DNA from: Tetranychus cinnabarinus
Taxonomy: Eukaryota > Arthropoda > Arachnida > Trombidiformes > Tetranychidae
Assembly (NCBI GenBank): GCA_022266195.1
Contig: WHVY01000007.1
Location: forward strand, 1,984,001-2,048,000
Direction: 5' to 3'
DNA: 64,000 bases
Part shown: positions 35,304 to 47,832 of the stretch, piece after piece
How the letters are laid out: every line of letters starts with the position of its first letter
Position numbering within the stretch: position 1 is the first letter of the stretch
The notes under the pieces: model-generated
Seen by the model: only the letters and a program-made list of their open reading frames with translations
The model's database searches: none
What the model was told of the DNA's origin: nothing
Position numbers and translations under genes: made by a program

Positions 35304-37339
35304 ATATGACCTTAATTTTTTATCAAGTTCATCTTCTATTTGAGATAATATTCAAATCTCCGATGAAAATCAAAAATCATCTAAAAATTTGCCTACAAAA
35401 TGTTTTCTATTTTTCATCAAAATGAATCTATGTTCTCCTCTAGACTTCTATCAACCAGATCAAAGACACAAACGATGATTTATTGGGATTATTTTGATTA
35501 AGAATTTATTCATTGTCAACACACTATTGGTAGCTCTTCTTAATTTGGTCTCTGTGTTGCCGATAGATTGTTGATGTGAATTGTTGTTGCTTATTTATAT
35601 CAAGTTATTGTAAATATTGCTCTAAAATTGAAAATAAGAGTAATATTTTATATTTTGATTAAAGATATATACCGATATAAATCAGTTGATTTCAATGCTT
35701 ATCTCTATTGTCAATGTGCAATGTGTCTTTAATCATTTGGATAATGGAATACGAATAAATCAGTCTAAAATCTTGGTTAACAGAAGTAAAGAAAGCTTTT
35801 GGTTAATACTGTTAGTACTATGTGAAGTCAAGAATGAAATGAAGCCTCTTCTGTATTGCTTGACAGAGACTAACGTAAACGGTCAATGATTTTATTTTAG
35901 CGAAAATTTCGTATGGGACTACAAAGGAGCGGGCCAGGAGAATTGCTTGAACAAACTCTACCCTTATGTTATGACCAAAGAATAATTTGTGATATCGCAA
36001 AAATTGATCGCAACGTTTGATCTGCGTAAAAGATGTAATCAAACACGCAATAACTAATTGTTTAGTACGTAATGATGAATGATATTTATATTGAGTGTAA
36101 TAAACTGATGAAGATTTGAATTCACGGGGTGGTGCTTCAGCATCTTTATCATCTTCCATGGCAAAAGATATTTTCGGTCAAACTTCGATATTAACATTAT
36201 TTCGTAGCTCATGTTACTTGCTACTTACTTGTTATTTGAACTCTTCCAATTACTGTCATTTTGAAGGAATCGATCAAGTTTTCCCTGTTAGATTGGCTTT
36301 TGTGTTGCTTACTAACAGAGAAGTGCCCTGCGCTTGTACGATCTATTTCAAATTTTTCGGACTTATATTGTAGAGTACGAAAAATAATGAAACAGTTATT
36401 TTTGGTTTTGTTCAAAGAGTAAAGAGTAACTACCCTACTCTTTGGTTGTTACTCTTGTGCGCGGTTAATGGCATTCAAGCATTTTTGAGTTAGGATATTG
36501 CATTGTAGTCTATTGCGGTCTCTAAAAAGTGATTCATTATTTTCATTTTTCCGCTAACCTTTGCTTTATGAGCTTCTCAGTGACTGATGCTATTCTATTC
36601 GTCTTTTATCGATCATTAGGTTTATTTTAGATTCAATCATTTTATTACTTCCATAAAATGACTCTTACAATTCAATCAATGATATTTCTGATTAGTTTTT
36701 AATTGTTATAACTTATAAGCATACAATTGTAATCAATATTATGTATTCATCCTTCGGACAGTTATTGTAAGGTAATTAAGTTTTATTAGTTATGTTGAAA
36801 CTGTTAAATTGGCTGGCTTAACAAGTTTATAAAGACTCAATTAATCAAGAAACAGATTGATTTTTGCAACAAAAACAAGTTTATTTTTACACTCAATATA
36901 CTCTCAATTAAACTGTGATTTACTTTGGCGCTTTACATCTTTATTCAAATCTCTTGGACTGGATAGTTTAATTGATTGGTGGGCGCATCGATACCAACCA
37001 GTTTCAAAATGGCCAAGATTAAGGACAAAAAAGGGTCAATTCATTTAGATAAAGAAAATAAATTGCATACATTTATCAAGATTTAATGAGAAATTATGTA
37101 AACGAAAATGGGTCGAAATGTTCAATAAACAGATTAAGTAAAAGGGTTTGTTTCAGTTTAATGGCTCAAAGTCAATGTCCACCAACAGTCAAGTTCAAGG
37201 AGAACTTAAAATAGAGTAAAGTTAAAGGGCAAGTTCAATTAATTTGATTGGTGGCAAAGAGGAAGGCCAACACGGTAACAGTATAAATAGTGAAGTCGGA
37301 AAAACGGTTTATTCATTGATTCACCTGGCAAAAACTATC
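35304..37339. other. Intergenic
   Basis: About 2 kb without a secure gene. One minus-strand ORF at 35818-36159 is listed separately as doubtful. The rest is AT-rich, with no repeat boundary found. Confidence 0.45.
35818..36159 (-). CDS. Doubtful hypothetical ORF
   Basis: A 113-codon ORF starting MEDDKDAEAPPREFKSSS. The first 60 codons have a balanced, coding-like choice of third bases and a hydrophilic start. I recognise no domain, and the C-terminal half is less convincing. It could be a small gene, part of a spliced gene or chance. Confidence 0.2.
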   Translation of the reverse strand: MEDDKDAEAPPREFKSSSVYYTQYKYHSSLRTKQLVIACLITSFTQIKRCDQFLRYHKLFFGHNIRVEFVQAILLARSFVVPYEIFAKIKSLTVYVSLCQAIQKRLHFILDFT

Positions 37340-38260
37340 ATGTATTCAATTCCATTTCTTTTCGTTTGCATCCAACTCGCAGTCACTGGTAAGTATAAAC
37401 TGATATCTTTTTTTTCAACTCATGTAATATTTTGTTATTATCCTTTTATTTTCTTAGCATTGCTTGTTTCTGGAGGACCACAAAGACGCAAAGTTAACTG
37501 TACAGATTATCGTTCAAATTTGGATATTTGGTCAAACGAGCTTCTCTCTCTTGCTGATAGATCGGTACGACTTCCAGAAACAGCTGAAAGGTTAAACGAT
37601 TTTCATTGTGTCCGTTCAAAGGAGGCTTCAGCAAAACTTAAAAATCTCAGGGTTTGCCTGAAACCCTTTCCATCTCAAGTATTGGATGTCATCTTATCAG
37701 GAACAAGAAAAACAATGAGAAACACTTGTAATACTCTTGAAGCTCGACAAGAGTTTGTTGATAAAACTGCCTGTGTTAGACCGGTAAGTCAATCTTAAAT
37801 GTTTTATTTCTGTTTATTCACTTTCCTTTTGTTTTTGCTTAGCAATATGGCAAAGCACTTGACTGTATCGATCGATATGTTGCTGAAATGGAGTATGTTA
37901 GGGATAACATCGATAACTTGGACATGAAAATACCTTATACTTGTTGTTATTACTGGAAAACTCGAAGGGTAAATAAAACATTTGGTAACAAAACCTTTTC
38001 CATACTAATTGAACCTTTCTGCTTTTTACTCGCAGTGTTTCCTCAATGTTGTCGCTGCTAATTGTCCCCAATCTTCAGTGCAATACTCTCAAGAACATCT
38101 AGATTCGCTATTCTCTGAAACAACTGATTTACTGTGCAACAAGTGGGAAGAAGGAACATCCAATTGTGCCAATTTAGCTCCTCTCAATCTCAACCGAAAG
38201 ACTACAAAGAATGCTTTAACCTTTGTTTTACCCAATCTTGATATTTATACTCAAACTTAA
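37340..38260 (+). CDS. Secreted cysteine-rich protein, unknown function
   Basis: Exons 37340-37388, 37458-37783, 37843-37968 and 38036-38260 total 726 nt, giving 241 residues. A signal peptide (MYSIPFLFVCIQLAVTALLV) is followed by a mature region with about a dozen cysteines (for example VNCTDY, FHCVRS, RVCLKP, RNTCNT, YTCCYYW, CFLNV, ANCPQS, LLCNKW and SNCANL) and no membrane segment. The spacing suggests a disulphide-stabilised helical fold, as in several arthropod secreted or haemolymph families, but I do not recognise a named domain. A polyadenylation signal lies at 38353-38358. The next gene starts 577 bp on. Function is not assigned. Confidence 0.8.
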
Positions 38261-38837
38261 TGTTGACTCTCAACTATTTAATAATTTATAATATTCTTAA
38301 ATTAAAATTTGACACTTATTTTTGAAGAAATTTGTTTATTTCATTCGGAATCAATAAATTGTTTACTTTAAGGTGACTTTAGTGATAAATTTGAAAAGCG
38401 ACAATATTTTTGGCAGACTGAATCAAATTGTGTTGTTTGTGTCTACTGGTAATCCAATAGAGAATGATATGTTCAAAAAGATTATCAGATTAACTTGAGG
38501 ATTTAAATCTATTGTAAAAATATTGCGAAGACTTGGTCCAAGAAAAATCTATATTTGACACAATCTTAATCTGCGTGTTCTGATTTTCATGCCATCTTGT
38601 TCATAGTCATATCCACTGTTGATTAGTTTTATTGGAACAGTTATATGTCTTGAGTTGATCATCGATTGACTTTACCAGCAATTTGACTTTCACTATTTGT
38701 TCCTGTAAATAAACGTCCATCCAGGAGGAAACTTGTGTTGCTTTTAGTTAAAGTGGTTATTCAAATTTCCTTTTCTTGTTTATTGTTTATTATTTGTGTG
38801 GATTTACTTAAAAAGCAATCATAATCAAATCAACAAA
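38261..38837. other. Spacer before tropomyosin
   Basis: Contains the AATAAA of the preceding gene and presumably the tropomyosin promoter and 5' UTR. Confidence 0.5.
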
Positions 38838-40195
38838 ATGGAGGCAATTAAAAAGAAGATGGCTTCAATCAAAATTGACAAGGACAATGCTATGGATCGT
38901 GCTGATGCAGCTGAAGTGTCTCTCCGAGAAGCTAACGCTAGAGTCTCTAAGGTATTACCCGGTGATTAACATTGTAATTTATCCTTTTAATTCATTGGAT
39001 TAATCGTTTGTTTCCAGGCAGAGGAAGAAATAATGATCTTGGAAAAGCGTTTGACTCAAATTCAAGAGGATCTTGTCCATGCCACGGAACAGCTAGCAAA
39101 AACAAATGAAGAGTTGGAAAGCAAAGAGAAGAATGTACATGCGGTTAGTTGATTGTCCGATTTAATGTTGAAATGATTAAAGACCTTTTATGCTTTGAAT
39201 TGATAGGCTGAGAATGAAGTCGCTACATTATCTAGAAAAGTTCAACAGTTGGAAGAAGATTTGGAAAAGTCTGAAGAAGGTACCAAAATCGCTCAGGTTA
39301 AATTTGAACAAGTATCACAAGCTGGTGATGAAAGTGAACGGTAAATAAGTATAAAGCTTGATTTTGTCGGCCATTTAACTAACCTTTCATTGTATTAAAG
39401 AATGCGTAAAATGTTTGAACATCGTAACACTTTGGACTCTGAAAGATTGAAGATATTAGAGTCACAATTAAAAGATGCTAGGACATCAGTGGAAGAGGCT
39501 GACAAAAAATACGATGAAGTAAGTTTCACCCTTTTGACACATTATCTGGTCACTGATTGACTATTTTGAATCTGTGTCTTGTTACATTCAGCTTGCAAAG
39601 AAAGTAGCTGAAGTTGAAGATGATCTGGAAAGAGCTGAGGAAAGAGCTCAAACTGGTGAATTGTAAGTATTTTTATGGTTTATTTTGGTACAAAAATTGT
39701 GCTGATTTCAACTATCAAATTACCTTCCAACCTTTTTTTCATTAAGGAAAATTTTGGAGCTCGAAGAGGAATTAAAAGTTGTCAGTAACAATGTTAAATC
39801 ATTGGAAGTCAGTGAAGAAAAGTCAATGGTTAAACAAGATGAATATGAGGAGAGAATCAACGATCTAAAAAATCAACTTAGAGAGGTTTGTATCTAAATT
39901 GTTTAGATTGGTTTATTTAGATGTGATGTTACATTTAATGGCTACAATTTAACCATTGCAGGCTGAAACCCGAGCTGATTTTGCTGAAAGAGCTGTTCAA
40001 AAATTGTTGAAAGAGGTTGATCGACTTGAAGGTAAGATCTTTTGGTTTGAATTACACTGACTCTTTAAATTGGTGCAAGCTAAATCAATATTTTCCCTCT
40101 TTCACTATTTAGATCAATTGGCTCATGAGAAGGAAAAATCAAAAAGTCTTACTGATGAAATGGATCAAACTTTTGCTGAGTTGACTGGATACTAA
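38838..40195 (+). CDS. Tm: Tropomyosin (284-residue form)
   Basis: Exons 38838-38951, 39018-39143, 39207-39340, 39401-39518, 39592-39662, 39747-39885, 39962-40031 and 40113-40195 total 855 nt, giving 284 residues, the long metazoan form. It is an uninterrupted coiled coil with the conserved N terminus (MEAIKKKMASIKIDKDNAM), the core DESERMRKMFEHRN, LKSLEVSEEKS-type repeats and the conserved C-terminal overlap DQTFAELTGY. It polymerises head to tail along actin and regulates myosin access. The first half diverges noticeably from classical arthropod muscle tropomyosin, so this may be one of several paralogues. Only one set of exons is present, with no alternative cassettes. A polyadenylation signal lies at 40355-40360. 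In mites this protein family is a known cross-reactive allergen. Confidence 0.96.
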
Positions 40196-41339
40196 CCTAG
40201 TCAAAACGACAGCTGTAAACATGAATTGATTGTATAAGCTCAATTAAAAATGATTTTATTTGATTGTTGAATTAAATCAGACAATTAGCTATTTCAAGTT
40301 AGATGATTATACAGTTATTTGTTAATTTTTCCGCTTTACATTGGCATTTATTAAAATAAAATCATTCTCTCCCAAAACTGTTAATAACTCTGGTTCTTAA
40401 TTGTTTTGACTGTGAACAAATGCTGCGTTTTCAATAAAACATTAAACATGAGATGTGTAATGATCTGTAATGAACCAGTGATGTACACAGAAACAGAATA
40501 CAGATTTTACATGAGAGGAACACCTTCGGAATTGCAATATTTTTATTGTTGTGCTTTTAATGTCCTATTTTCTTATAAATATAATTGTTATATTTAATAA
40601 ATGATGGCGATTACATAATCAAGAATTGTTTGTTTTCTTGTGTGATTCTTGTGGAAAAGTTGCGGTTGAAATTTATTTCCATCGATCAAAATTTCGGATA
40701 AACAAATGAAACTTACAGATATGCTTACAAGCTTGTTGAATATATACATATAATTATCCTTTATTGTTGACAAAATAACCAGAACAAGCAATATAATTTG
40801 TGTTTATGTGATTTGATTATTTCAAATAAATTCAATTGTTTCATACAGGAGTGAAAAATTGTTGACCTTAAGATGTAAGTAGGTTAGTTATCTAAAGTAG
40901 AGAAACTTTCATGTTGTTAAACCAAACTGCTTGGTGAAATGTTGATGAAATTAAGACTTGAGGTATTTTATTAGGTTACCTACGTAATCTGAGAGAGTAT
41001 TAGCAGCTGCCTGTTTCTTTGTTACCAATCGTATGACACTTGTTTAATAGAAATGTGGAATTATCATTGTGATAAACTCATGATACTTATCTGGACCATT
41101 TCACAAAGCTGGAATTTTTAACGGGTATTTGGTCATTTAGTTTTCTTGAAGTGAGTTTCTTTTCCATTTATGAGTTTGCATTATGCTTCATGAAATAATT
41201 ATTCCATTGAGCAAGTGAGGAAAATGTAAAAGAAAATTTATGGAAATACTGAAGAATAAATTAAGCATAAATCTGATTGTATACGATTGCACTTTAAGCA
41301 CATCTCTCAATTCAGTGCAGTGATTGAAAATCCGTCAGC
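40196..41339. other. Convergent intergenic region
   Basis: 3' flanks of tropomyosin (plus) and TVP23 (minus). No supported gene; the short ORFs at 40406-40597 and 40594-40791 lack any coding signature. Confidence 0.5.
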
Positions 41340-42393
41340 TTAAGTTGTGCTTACAAAGCTAGCAGTTGATGACGTTGGATTAACCGTTGGTGAATTGTTT
41401 GATCCCATGAACTGTGTAAAGGAAGAAAAATATTGTTAAATTGAACAAGGAAAACAATTAACATGCAAAATAATAATTTAATGAATTTAGTGTGACTAAA
41501 CGATTTGGTTATCACAAAATGCAAACAATTTAAAGATGCAATCTTTGACTATTTCTGATACAGTTATTTACTGATCATCATCATTCTTACATTGTAAAAT
41601 ATTTTTTTCCCAACGAATTGTGTTAAAGTTGATTTTACGTCTTTTGATCCCAATCTACATCGGATGAATCCATATAAATTTGAAGAACTGAGGATCAATG
41701 CGAGAGCCACGACAACCTGATAAAAACAATATAAAGACAAAATTAATTGTTTGTTTCATAAAAAATTGCCAAAATTAGCTAGCATACTTACAAACCACTG
41801 AATATTAAATCTAAATATAGTAACGAGCAGTAAAAGGAACCAAATTAATGGAGTGAAAATTAAGGGAATCCAAAATATTTGGGAATCAGCTGTATTAGAG
41901 TCTTTATCGTCAAAAATATTAAGAGAACCGGAATCGACTTGATTTTTAGCGTGTTTGTTTTCAAACACCCAGTGATTATTTCCTTCTTCATCTACATGAT
42001 TCCACCAACGAAGACCAGCAAGCAATCTACCAGTGACATTCTTAACAGTCCAAAAGTCCATGGATATGAGAAATACTAAGGCAACAAATGTGCTCAAGAA
42101 ATTTTGTCCAAACAATCCTCCAAACAAGTAAAGCAGTATAGCAGCGCCTTTAAATGCTATATGGAACATCGCTGCCATGGGATGTCTAAAAAAGCAATAA
42201 ACAATCAGAATATAAAATCCACATCAGCAACAGACAGTGAAACGCAATAATCCTTCTACATTTGATAGGCATTTGATACATAGACGGTACAATCTTTAGA
42301 GACAAATACTTACTTGAAACGTTTTTGAGGTTGAATAGAAGTACTTCGATCAAAATCGAAAATGAGGTGTTCGGAACTAGACGTAGACGCCAT
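41340..42393 (-). CDS. TVP23: TVP23-family Golgi membrane protein
   Basis: Exons 42314-42393, 41792-42185, 41591-41716 and 41340-41411 total 672 nt, giving 223 residues. The short cytosolic N terminus (STSSSEHLIFDFDRS) is followed by the DUF846/TVP23 core: HPMAAMFHIAFKGAAILLYL, then FWTVKNVTGRLLAGLRWWNHVDEEG and HWVFENK, then two membrane hairpins and ALILSSSNLYGFIRCR. The family acts in trans-Golgi/endosome vesicle trafficking; yeast TVP23 co-purifies with Tlg2 compartments. The last exon (…FMGSNNSPTVNP…) is supported by a good donor (GTAAGA), a strong acceptor (CTTTACACAG) and frame closure. Reading through the last intron would give a different short tail that also ends in a stop, so this exon is slightly less certain. 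Confidence 0.9.
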
Positions 42394-43951
42394 TGGTATA
42401 GCAGATGATTTAATTAAATGAATAACTAGAACCTAAACCATGATAAAAATACAAACACAAAACCGATGTACAGTAATCATGTTAAAATAGCTTATTTTCA
42501 CTATCCTCACTATTCATCGAGCAATTCAATTTTACCATTCAAATTCAACATAAAAAGCAAACACTTTGTTTTAGCATTGTTATTATATTAACTAAACAAT
42601 TCAATAAATTTTAAAAGAATTTTGCAAAAAGAAATAAATTCAATGTCATACACAATGTATACATCAATGTAAATAAAATGTCAAATTAGTAAATGTAAAT
42701 TTTTCTCTATGTTTGTTAATTTGACAACATTAGAAAGTTAATCATTTTGAAAACTATCGCTTTTGTCCGGTTAAATTGCTACAACAGTTTGTTAAACACA
42801 GGTAAAATAACATTCCGAGAAATTTTTAGAAAAAAAACCAGAATCCGAGAAATAATTATATAAATTTGAATATTTACTACTTAATTAACTTTTCCATCGA
42901 AACGCGAACCTTTTTTAGTCACTTTGAGGGTGATTTTTGAGACTAACTGAATCAATCTAATCCAATTTTGTTGATTTTTTCTTTTTCTGTATAATTATCA
43001 TAAAGATACATCAAAGATTCATTTGTAATAAATTATTAATAAAGATTTTCATAGTATTTGATCAAAATTATAATCCATTTTCATTGCATTCATATTGTAT
43101 TGAAAATTGTTAGATGCTTCATGATCATTAAAATTAACAGTTTATCAGATCCAAGCTTAGCCTTAATAGTTAAATAAACGAAAAAAGATCCACTTAAATT
43201 GTTGCCACTAGAAAAAATGTTGACAAAAAAATGTTCAAAATAAACGTTTATAACAATTTGATTCACTTTTTGTTAAAAATAAACAAAAGTAAAGCAGTTG
43301 GATTATCTGATGACAATTACGATGATGAAGAAAGAAAAGGAACAATGAGAAAGATGACAATGATGTTAAGCATGATGACAATAATTTCAACATTATGCAA
43401 AGCTGAGTAAAAAAAGATAGGTGTTCAGGTAAACAACATTGGTACAGTTTGTGTTAAATTACCCAATACTTTCAAGATGACTCGAATTTTTTCTAAATTC
43501 TGATTTTCAACTCTTTGTTGAATCTCTCCTTTTGAATCATTTTTTCTAATTAGCAGGCTCTGGAAACACCTCCTACGTATAAAAATAACTTCAAGTTGTG
43601 CTCTGGAAGTTCAACTGTTGTATCGGGCAAACCAATAGGTCACATAGCATGGACTGTTATAGATGAAAATCGGAATAAATTATCTACAAATGCGTCAAGC
43701 TCGTCACCTGGTTAACAATGAAACCATCATTCATCTCGATGCACACCACTTTCAGAGAAAGGCTTTGTCCAGTACAGTGAGCTATCTTAAACACATCAAT
43801 CGGCGTTTTTGGCTTCCTCTTTATAAATTTTGATAAAAGTTTTGTTAGCTTTTTATGCGTTTACGTTCCAATTGTGAGAATTTTTTGCTGATGATAACCC
43901 AAGTAAAACTTAAAATTTATATTTTGTTCACCACAGGTCATCTAATTAAAA
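42394..43951. other. Intergenic between TVP23 and EDEM3
   Basis: Mostly AT-rich. One weak candidate for a short secreted peptide gene on the plus strand is listed separately. No repeat boundary was identified. Confidence 0.45.
43345..43713 (+). CDS. Very doubtful short secreted-peptide candidate
   Basis: An ATG at 43345 opens a Met-rich hydrophobic run resembling a signal peptide (MRKMTMMLSMMTIISTLCKA), which ends at a TAA or at a possible GT donor. About 150 bp on, a good acceptor (…TTAGCAG) precedes a 52-codon open stretch (43558-43713) encoding ALETPPTYKNNFKL… and ending SSSSPG. The join is not in the frame that keeps this stretch open, so the two pieces may be unrelated. Confidence 0.15.
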
Positions 43952-46900
43952 TCAGTCAGTATTAACTCGAGGACAGATTGTATAGGTACTAATGAGATGT
44001 TCGTAAGTTAGTGTATTACACGTTCTTAAAGACATTAAATTGCGTTTCCTTTTTGATCTGGCTAGTAGAGGCTCTCCTTCGCTTTCGAAGACTGTTTTCA
44101 TGTTTTTGAGAGAAGATTGTAATGAAGAAAACATATCTTGCAGTATTGTTCCCTCTACAATTGAATTAAAGTTGTTTTTAACATACTGTTGATATTTAAG
44201 AGTTAAATCATGATGAAAACTGTTCAATACGGCTTCAACTACTTTCATTCCTCTTTCAGTGTCCTCGCCATTGCCTCCGATTATCTGTTGCGTTATATCA
44301 GTAATTTCAGCATAAGCTTCTACTGGTGACATTACTTCCGAGTCATCTTCGTAGGAACCATCTTTGTCTTCATTATTACTTGGCTCGGATGGTTTGGATG
44401 ATGAAAAGTCTAGGTTGTTATCCTTTGAATCGACTGCATTTATTTCAATGACAAGATCATCTTTCTGCTTGAGAAACCACATCAAAGAATGTCCTTGTTG
44501 ATAATAAAGAAATGTAACAGGAATAGAGACATCGTCTTTACCATCACCTGACATGGCAAACATTGGTAAGGTTTCTTCAGTTGTACCAATGACATCGTCA
44601 ATTACAATACAGCCGATGGCTCCAGCTTTCTGCACAACCCTAGCTTTTTGTACAAATGTACATTCACCTCTTTCCACAATGGCAATCTTCCCAGAAATAG
44701 CTGAATTTGATTCTGGTAGTAACTCAGAACATGCTTTAATTGGATCAGCGATTGACACTTTACCGGACAACGGTTGTTTTAATTGTAAACCGAATTGTGC
44801 GATACCGGACTTAAATTTGAGCATAGATCCTGTGGATGGTGAAATAAATGACAGCCATTGGTGTTTAGAGTTGAATTGATTAACTTGTTGTTTAGATAAG
44901 CGCAACATTTCTTGCATAAAAAGTGCTCCTTCGACCCCTTTATCAACATTTTCTGCTGTAGCTGCTGAATGGATCAATTGAATCCGCCCGTCAGTTGTGA
45001 AACCAACATTAATACCCATCTTTTTTATTATCTCAAGATGTTCCTTGTTTGTAGCTGAGAAATCTTGCGGTTGAAGACTTAGACGCTTCTCACTGAGATC
45101 ACCATGATCATTATAACTCATTGAACAAGTTGATGAAGCTAAATTTAAAGATGGAGTCGATGTTGATTGACTTGAAGATCGTGCATATTTTAAACTAGCA
45201 TCACGACTATTTGCAATATAACCTTTCAAAGTCTCCCGTATATCTCGAACATAGTCAACTTTGAGGTCTTTTTTGATCAAATATTTAACATTTGGGCAAT
45301 GGCGAAAATATTGCATACTTCCATCTTTTTCTTCATCAACGAAAGTTAAAAATGATGAGGGAGGAGGTGATAATGCATCGGCTTTTTCAGAAATCTTCGA
45401 TATTTCGTCAAGTTGCATAGAGGAAAGAGATAATGGTAGAAAATGAGCTTCAGTTGTGAAAACAAATTGGTCTAAATCAACAATAAGGTCCTTTTTTGTA
45501 GCAAACAGGAGATATAAGTATTTCAATGTTTCAGTTAGGAAGAATGAATCCATTCTATCTTCTTTAGTACGAGTACGAACATCTTTAACGGCAGCAAAAC
45601 CACATTCAGTACGAGTATATTTTTGTAAGCCTTCCATAACTTGTTTGCCTACTTCTAGATAATGATGATCACCCGTGGCTTTGAAAAGAAAATAAGTAGA
45701 TTCAATGAACTCAGGGCGTAGAAAGTATCCACTCCAATGTGCTTCAAAATCATTTATAGAGAAAGCTTCAGGTATTAAAAAGTTGTGTCTCTGAGCAACT
45801 TGATACAACATTTCATGAGTAGCAATAGCAGGTTTGATATCACCTTTGAGAACTTGTAATCCTGGCCAAAACGCCAGTAAACTGTCCATGAAATTTTTGG
45901 CATTACTTTTAGGACGGTGCATATGAACATCAACCAAAAGAGGTCCTTGACTAACATACTTCATTATACCTTTATAATGTTGATTGAACCTCTGAAGATA
46001 TGTCTCATCACCTAAAAGTATATAACCTTTAAGAAGGTACTCGTAATAAGAGTCAATACCAGCTCCAACACCTGAATCGCGACGAACCCAATCTCCGTTG
46101 TGTATGTTTAAAACAGTACCAACGAGGTCACTGGATCGATGTCGCTGATTCCACAAATAATCCATAGCTTTTCGTGCAGCAATCTATAAGGTTAGAGATT
46201 GATAAATTTTGTAAAATATTCTTAAAAATTTCAATAAATTATGAGATGATTTAGCGGCAATGTTTAAAAATAATCTAACCTCAAATATTGGTTCCCCAGT
46301 AAGGCGACTTAATGCAGCAAACTCGAGAATCATTGTCCCAGCACACGAAGTACAAGTTTCTCTGACATTAATTATTTGCGGCGATCTCATCCCAAATTTA
46401 AGATTTATCTGAAGACCAGGCAAATGAAAAAATATCCAATTAGAATAAAAAATTTTATGATTAAAGGAATGAGTAACGTTAAGTTAAGAGCTAACCCTGG
46501 GATGAGGTATTCCAGTTGATGTGTTGAAAGCTGGTAACAGTCGATAACCCAGGTCTTGAGCTAATAATAATAGTTCATTTTTGTACCATTGTAAATGATC
46601 TTTCCAGCGATCCTTGATGTAATTACTGAAAATATGACCACTTAAAAGACCACCTAGAACACGAATATTAGTCTCAAACACTGATACTACAACATCAGTA
46701 TCAAAATTTAAGTCTTTGACAAGTAGAGCAACTCCTCTCTCAAATTCAGAAATATTATTAAAAATAACAAGAGTATCTAGTGTGTCCACAAGTGTAAGTG
46801 AAAAATTTCCTAAAGCATCGTCTATATCTCCTCTATTGGGCTCACGATCACGATACCTTCCACGACAAGATAAAGGCATTAATTCATCAGCTGGATAGGC

Positions 46901-47183
46901 TTTCTCCATATAAGAATTGTAACCATGATAAAACATTTCTTTGACTTCATCTCTGCAATAAAAATGTAAATAGTTATTGTAAGGAGCATAGGAGTAAAGG
47001 TACAAAAAAAGGACACAAGATATAAATAAGAAATAAATCTAAAATATATTCAAAATGAACTTACCTGAGAGATTGTATTTCTTCATTGCTCATACATTGA
47101 ATTAGGCACATAAAACATGAGATTAGAGTAAATTGAAAACATAATCTATTAGATAACTTTAACCTTGGCCTTTCCCAAATCAT
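43952..47183 (-). CDS. EDEM3: EDEM3-like ER degradation-enhancing alpha-mannosidase
   Basis: Exons 47065-47183, 46496-46952, 46280-46408 and 43952-46183 total 2,937 nt, giving 978 residues (human EDEM3 932). An N-terminal signal or anchor segment (CFQFTLISCFMCLIQCMS) is followed by the GH47 domain, from VKEMFYHGYNSYM and LSCRGRYRDREPNRGDIDDALGNFSLTLVDTLDTL to GDSYYEYLL-type GAGIDSYYEYLLKGY, FLRPEFIESTYFLF and FLTETLKYLYLLF. A protease-associated domain (GKIAIVERGECTFVQKARVV…GAIGCIVIDD) distinguishes EDEM3 from EDEM1/2. It trims mannose from misfolded glycoproteins to target them for ERAD. The C terminus ends CPRVNTD, with no KDEL-like retrieval signal. The terminal exon is 2.2 kb without introns. 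Confidence 0.94.
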
Positions 47184-47317
47184 TGTTGACTTAAATTAGG
47201 ATATAAATGAAATGAGAAATATTGACTAAGAACCATAGAAGAGCTAATTAATAAATTGTACAATAAGAACAATAAACATTAAATATCACGATTGATACAA
47301 GAAGGTACCAAGTATAA

Positions 47318-47827
47318 TGTATAGCGCGGACAGCTTTCCATCCCTGAAGCCAGTAACATGGCTGGATGGCTCAGAATCCATCCCTCTTGTAGCCATATTA
47401 AGCTTGGCCTCAGCTCCTATACTATACTATAGATGGCGATGTTGTTCAGATATCTGGTCCATGAGTTTGATATTGTTATTATTTCTAACTTAACGGTGAC
47501 ATGCGTCTTACATAAAGGAAGTCAGACGACGCAGACGATATCCTTTTGTCGTAATTGATGAATAAATATAAAGGAGGTTAAAGAAGGAATTTTTAGGAAC
47601 TGAGTTCGCTGTTATTGAGGGGTTAACCCTGCTGTCAATTAGGAGTAAACTCCGCTCATATCTTTAGGAACTGAGTTCCCGTAAACTTTTCATCAAAAGA
47701 TGTGTTAAGAGGGATAGACCCTGCTGAATGATAGTTACCTACTCAGGAAGTTCAGAGTTTTGATTGAAACGTCTTGACAAGACACTCGAGTAACAGGCTA
47801 CCATCTCAGGACGACCTCAGATCCAAT
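47318..47827. mobile_element. Possible solo LTR
   Basis: A stretch of about 510 bp richer in GC than its surroundings, starting TGTATAGCGCGG and flanked by the 5-bp repeat TATAA (47313-47317 and 47828-47832). It contains a TATA-like AATAAATATAAAGG (about 47562) and repeated ‘GGAACTGAGTTC’ motifs (47599 and 47661 region). It ends …CCAAT rather than the usual CA, and TATAA is a weak duplication in AT-rich DNA, so the call is tentative. Confidence 0.3.
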
Positions 47828-47832
47828 TATAA

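Noticed and set aside
44553..46898. Plus-strand ORFs opposite EDEM3
   Set aside because: Antisense shadows of a long real coding exon; no independent signature.
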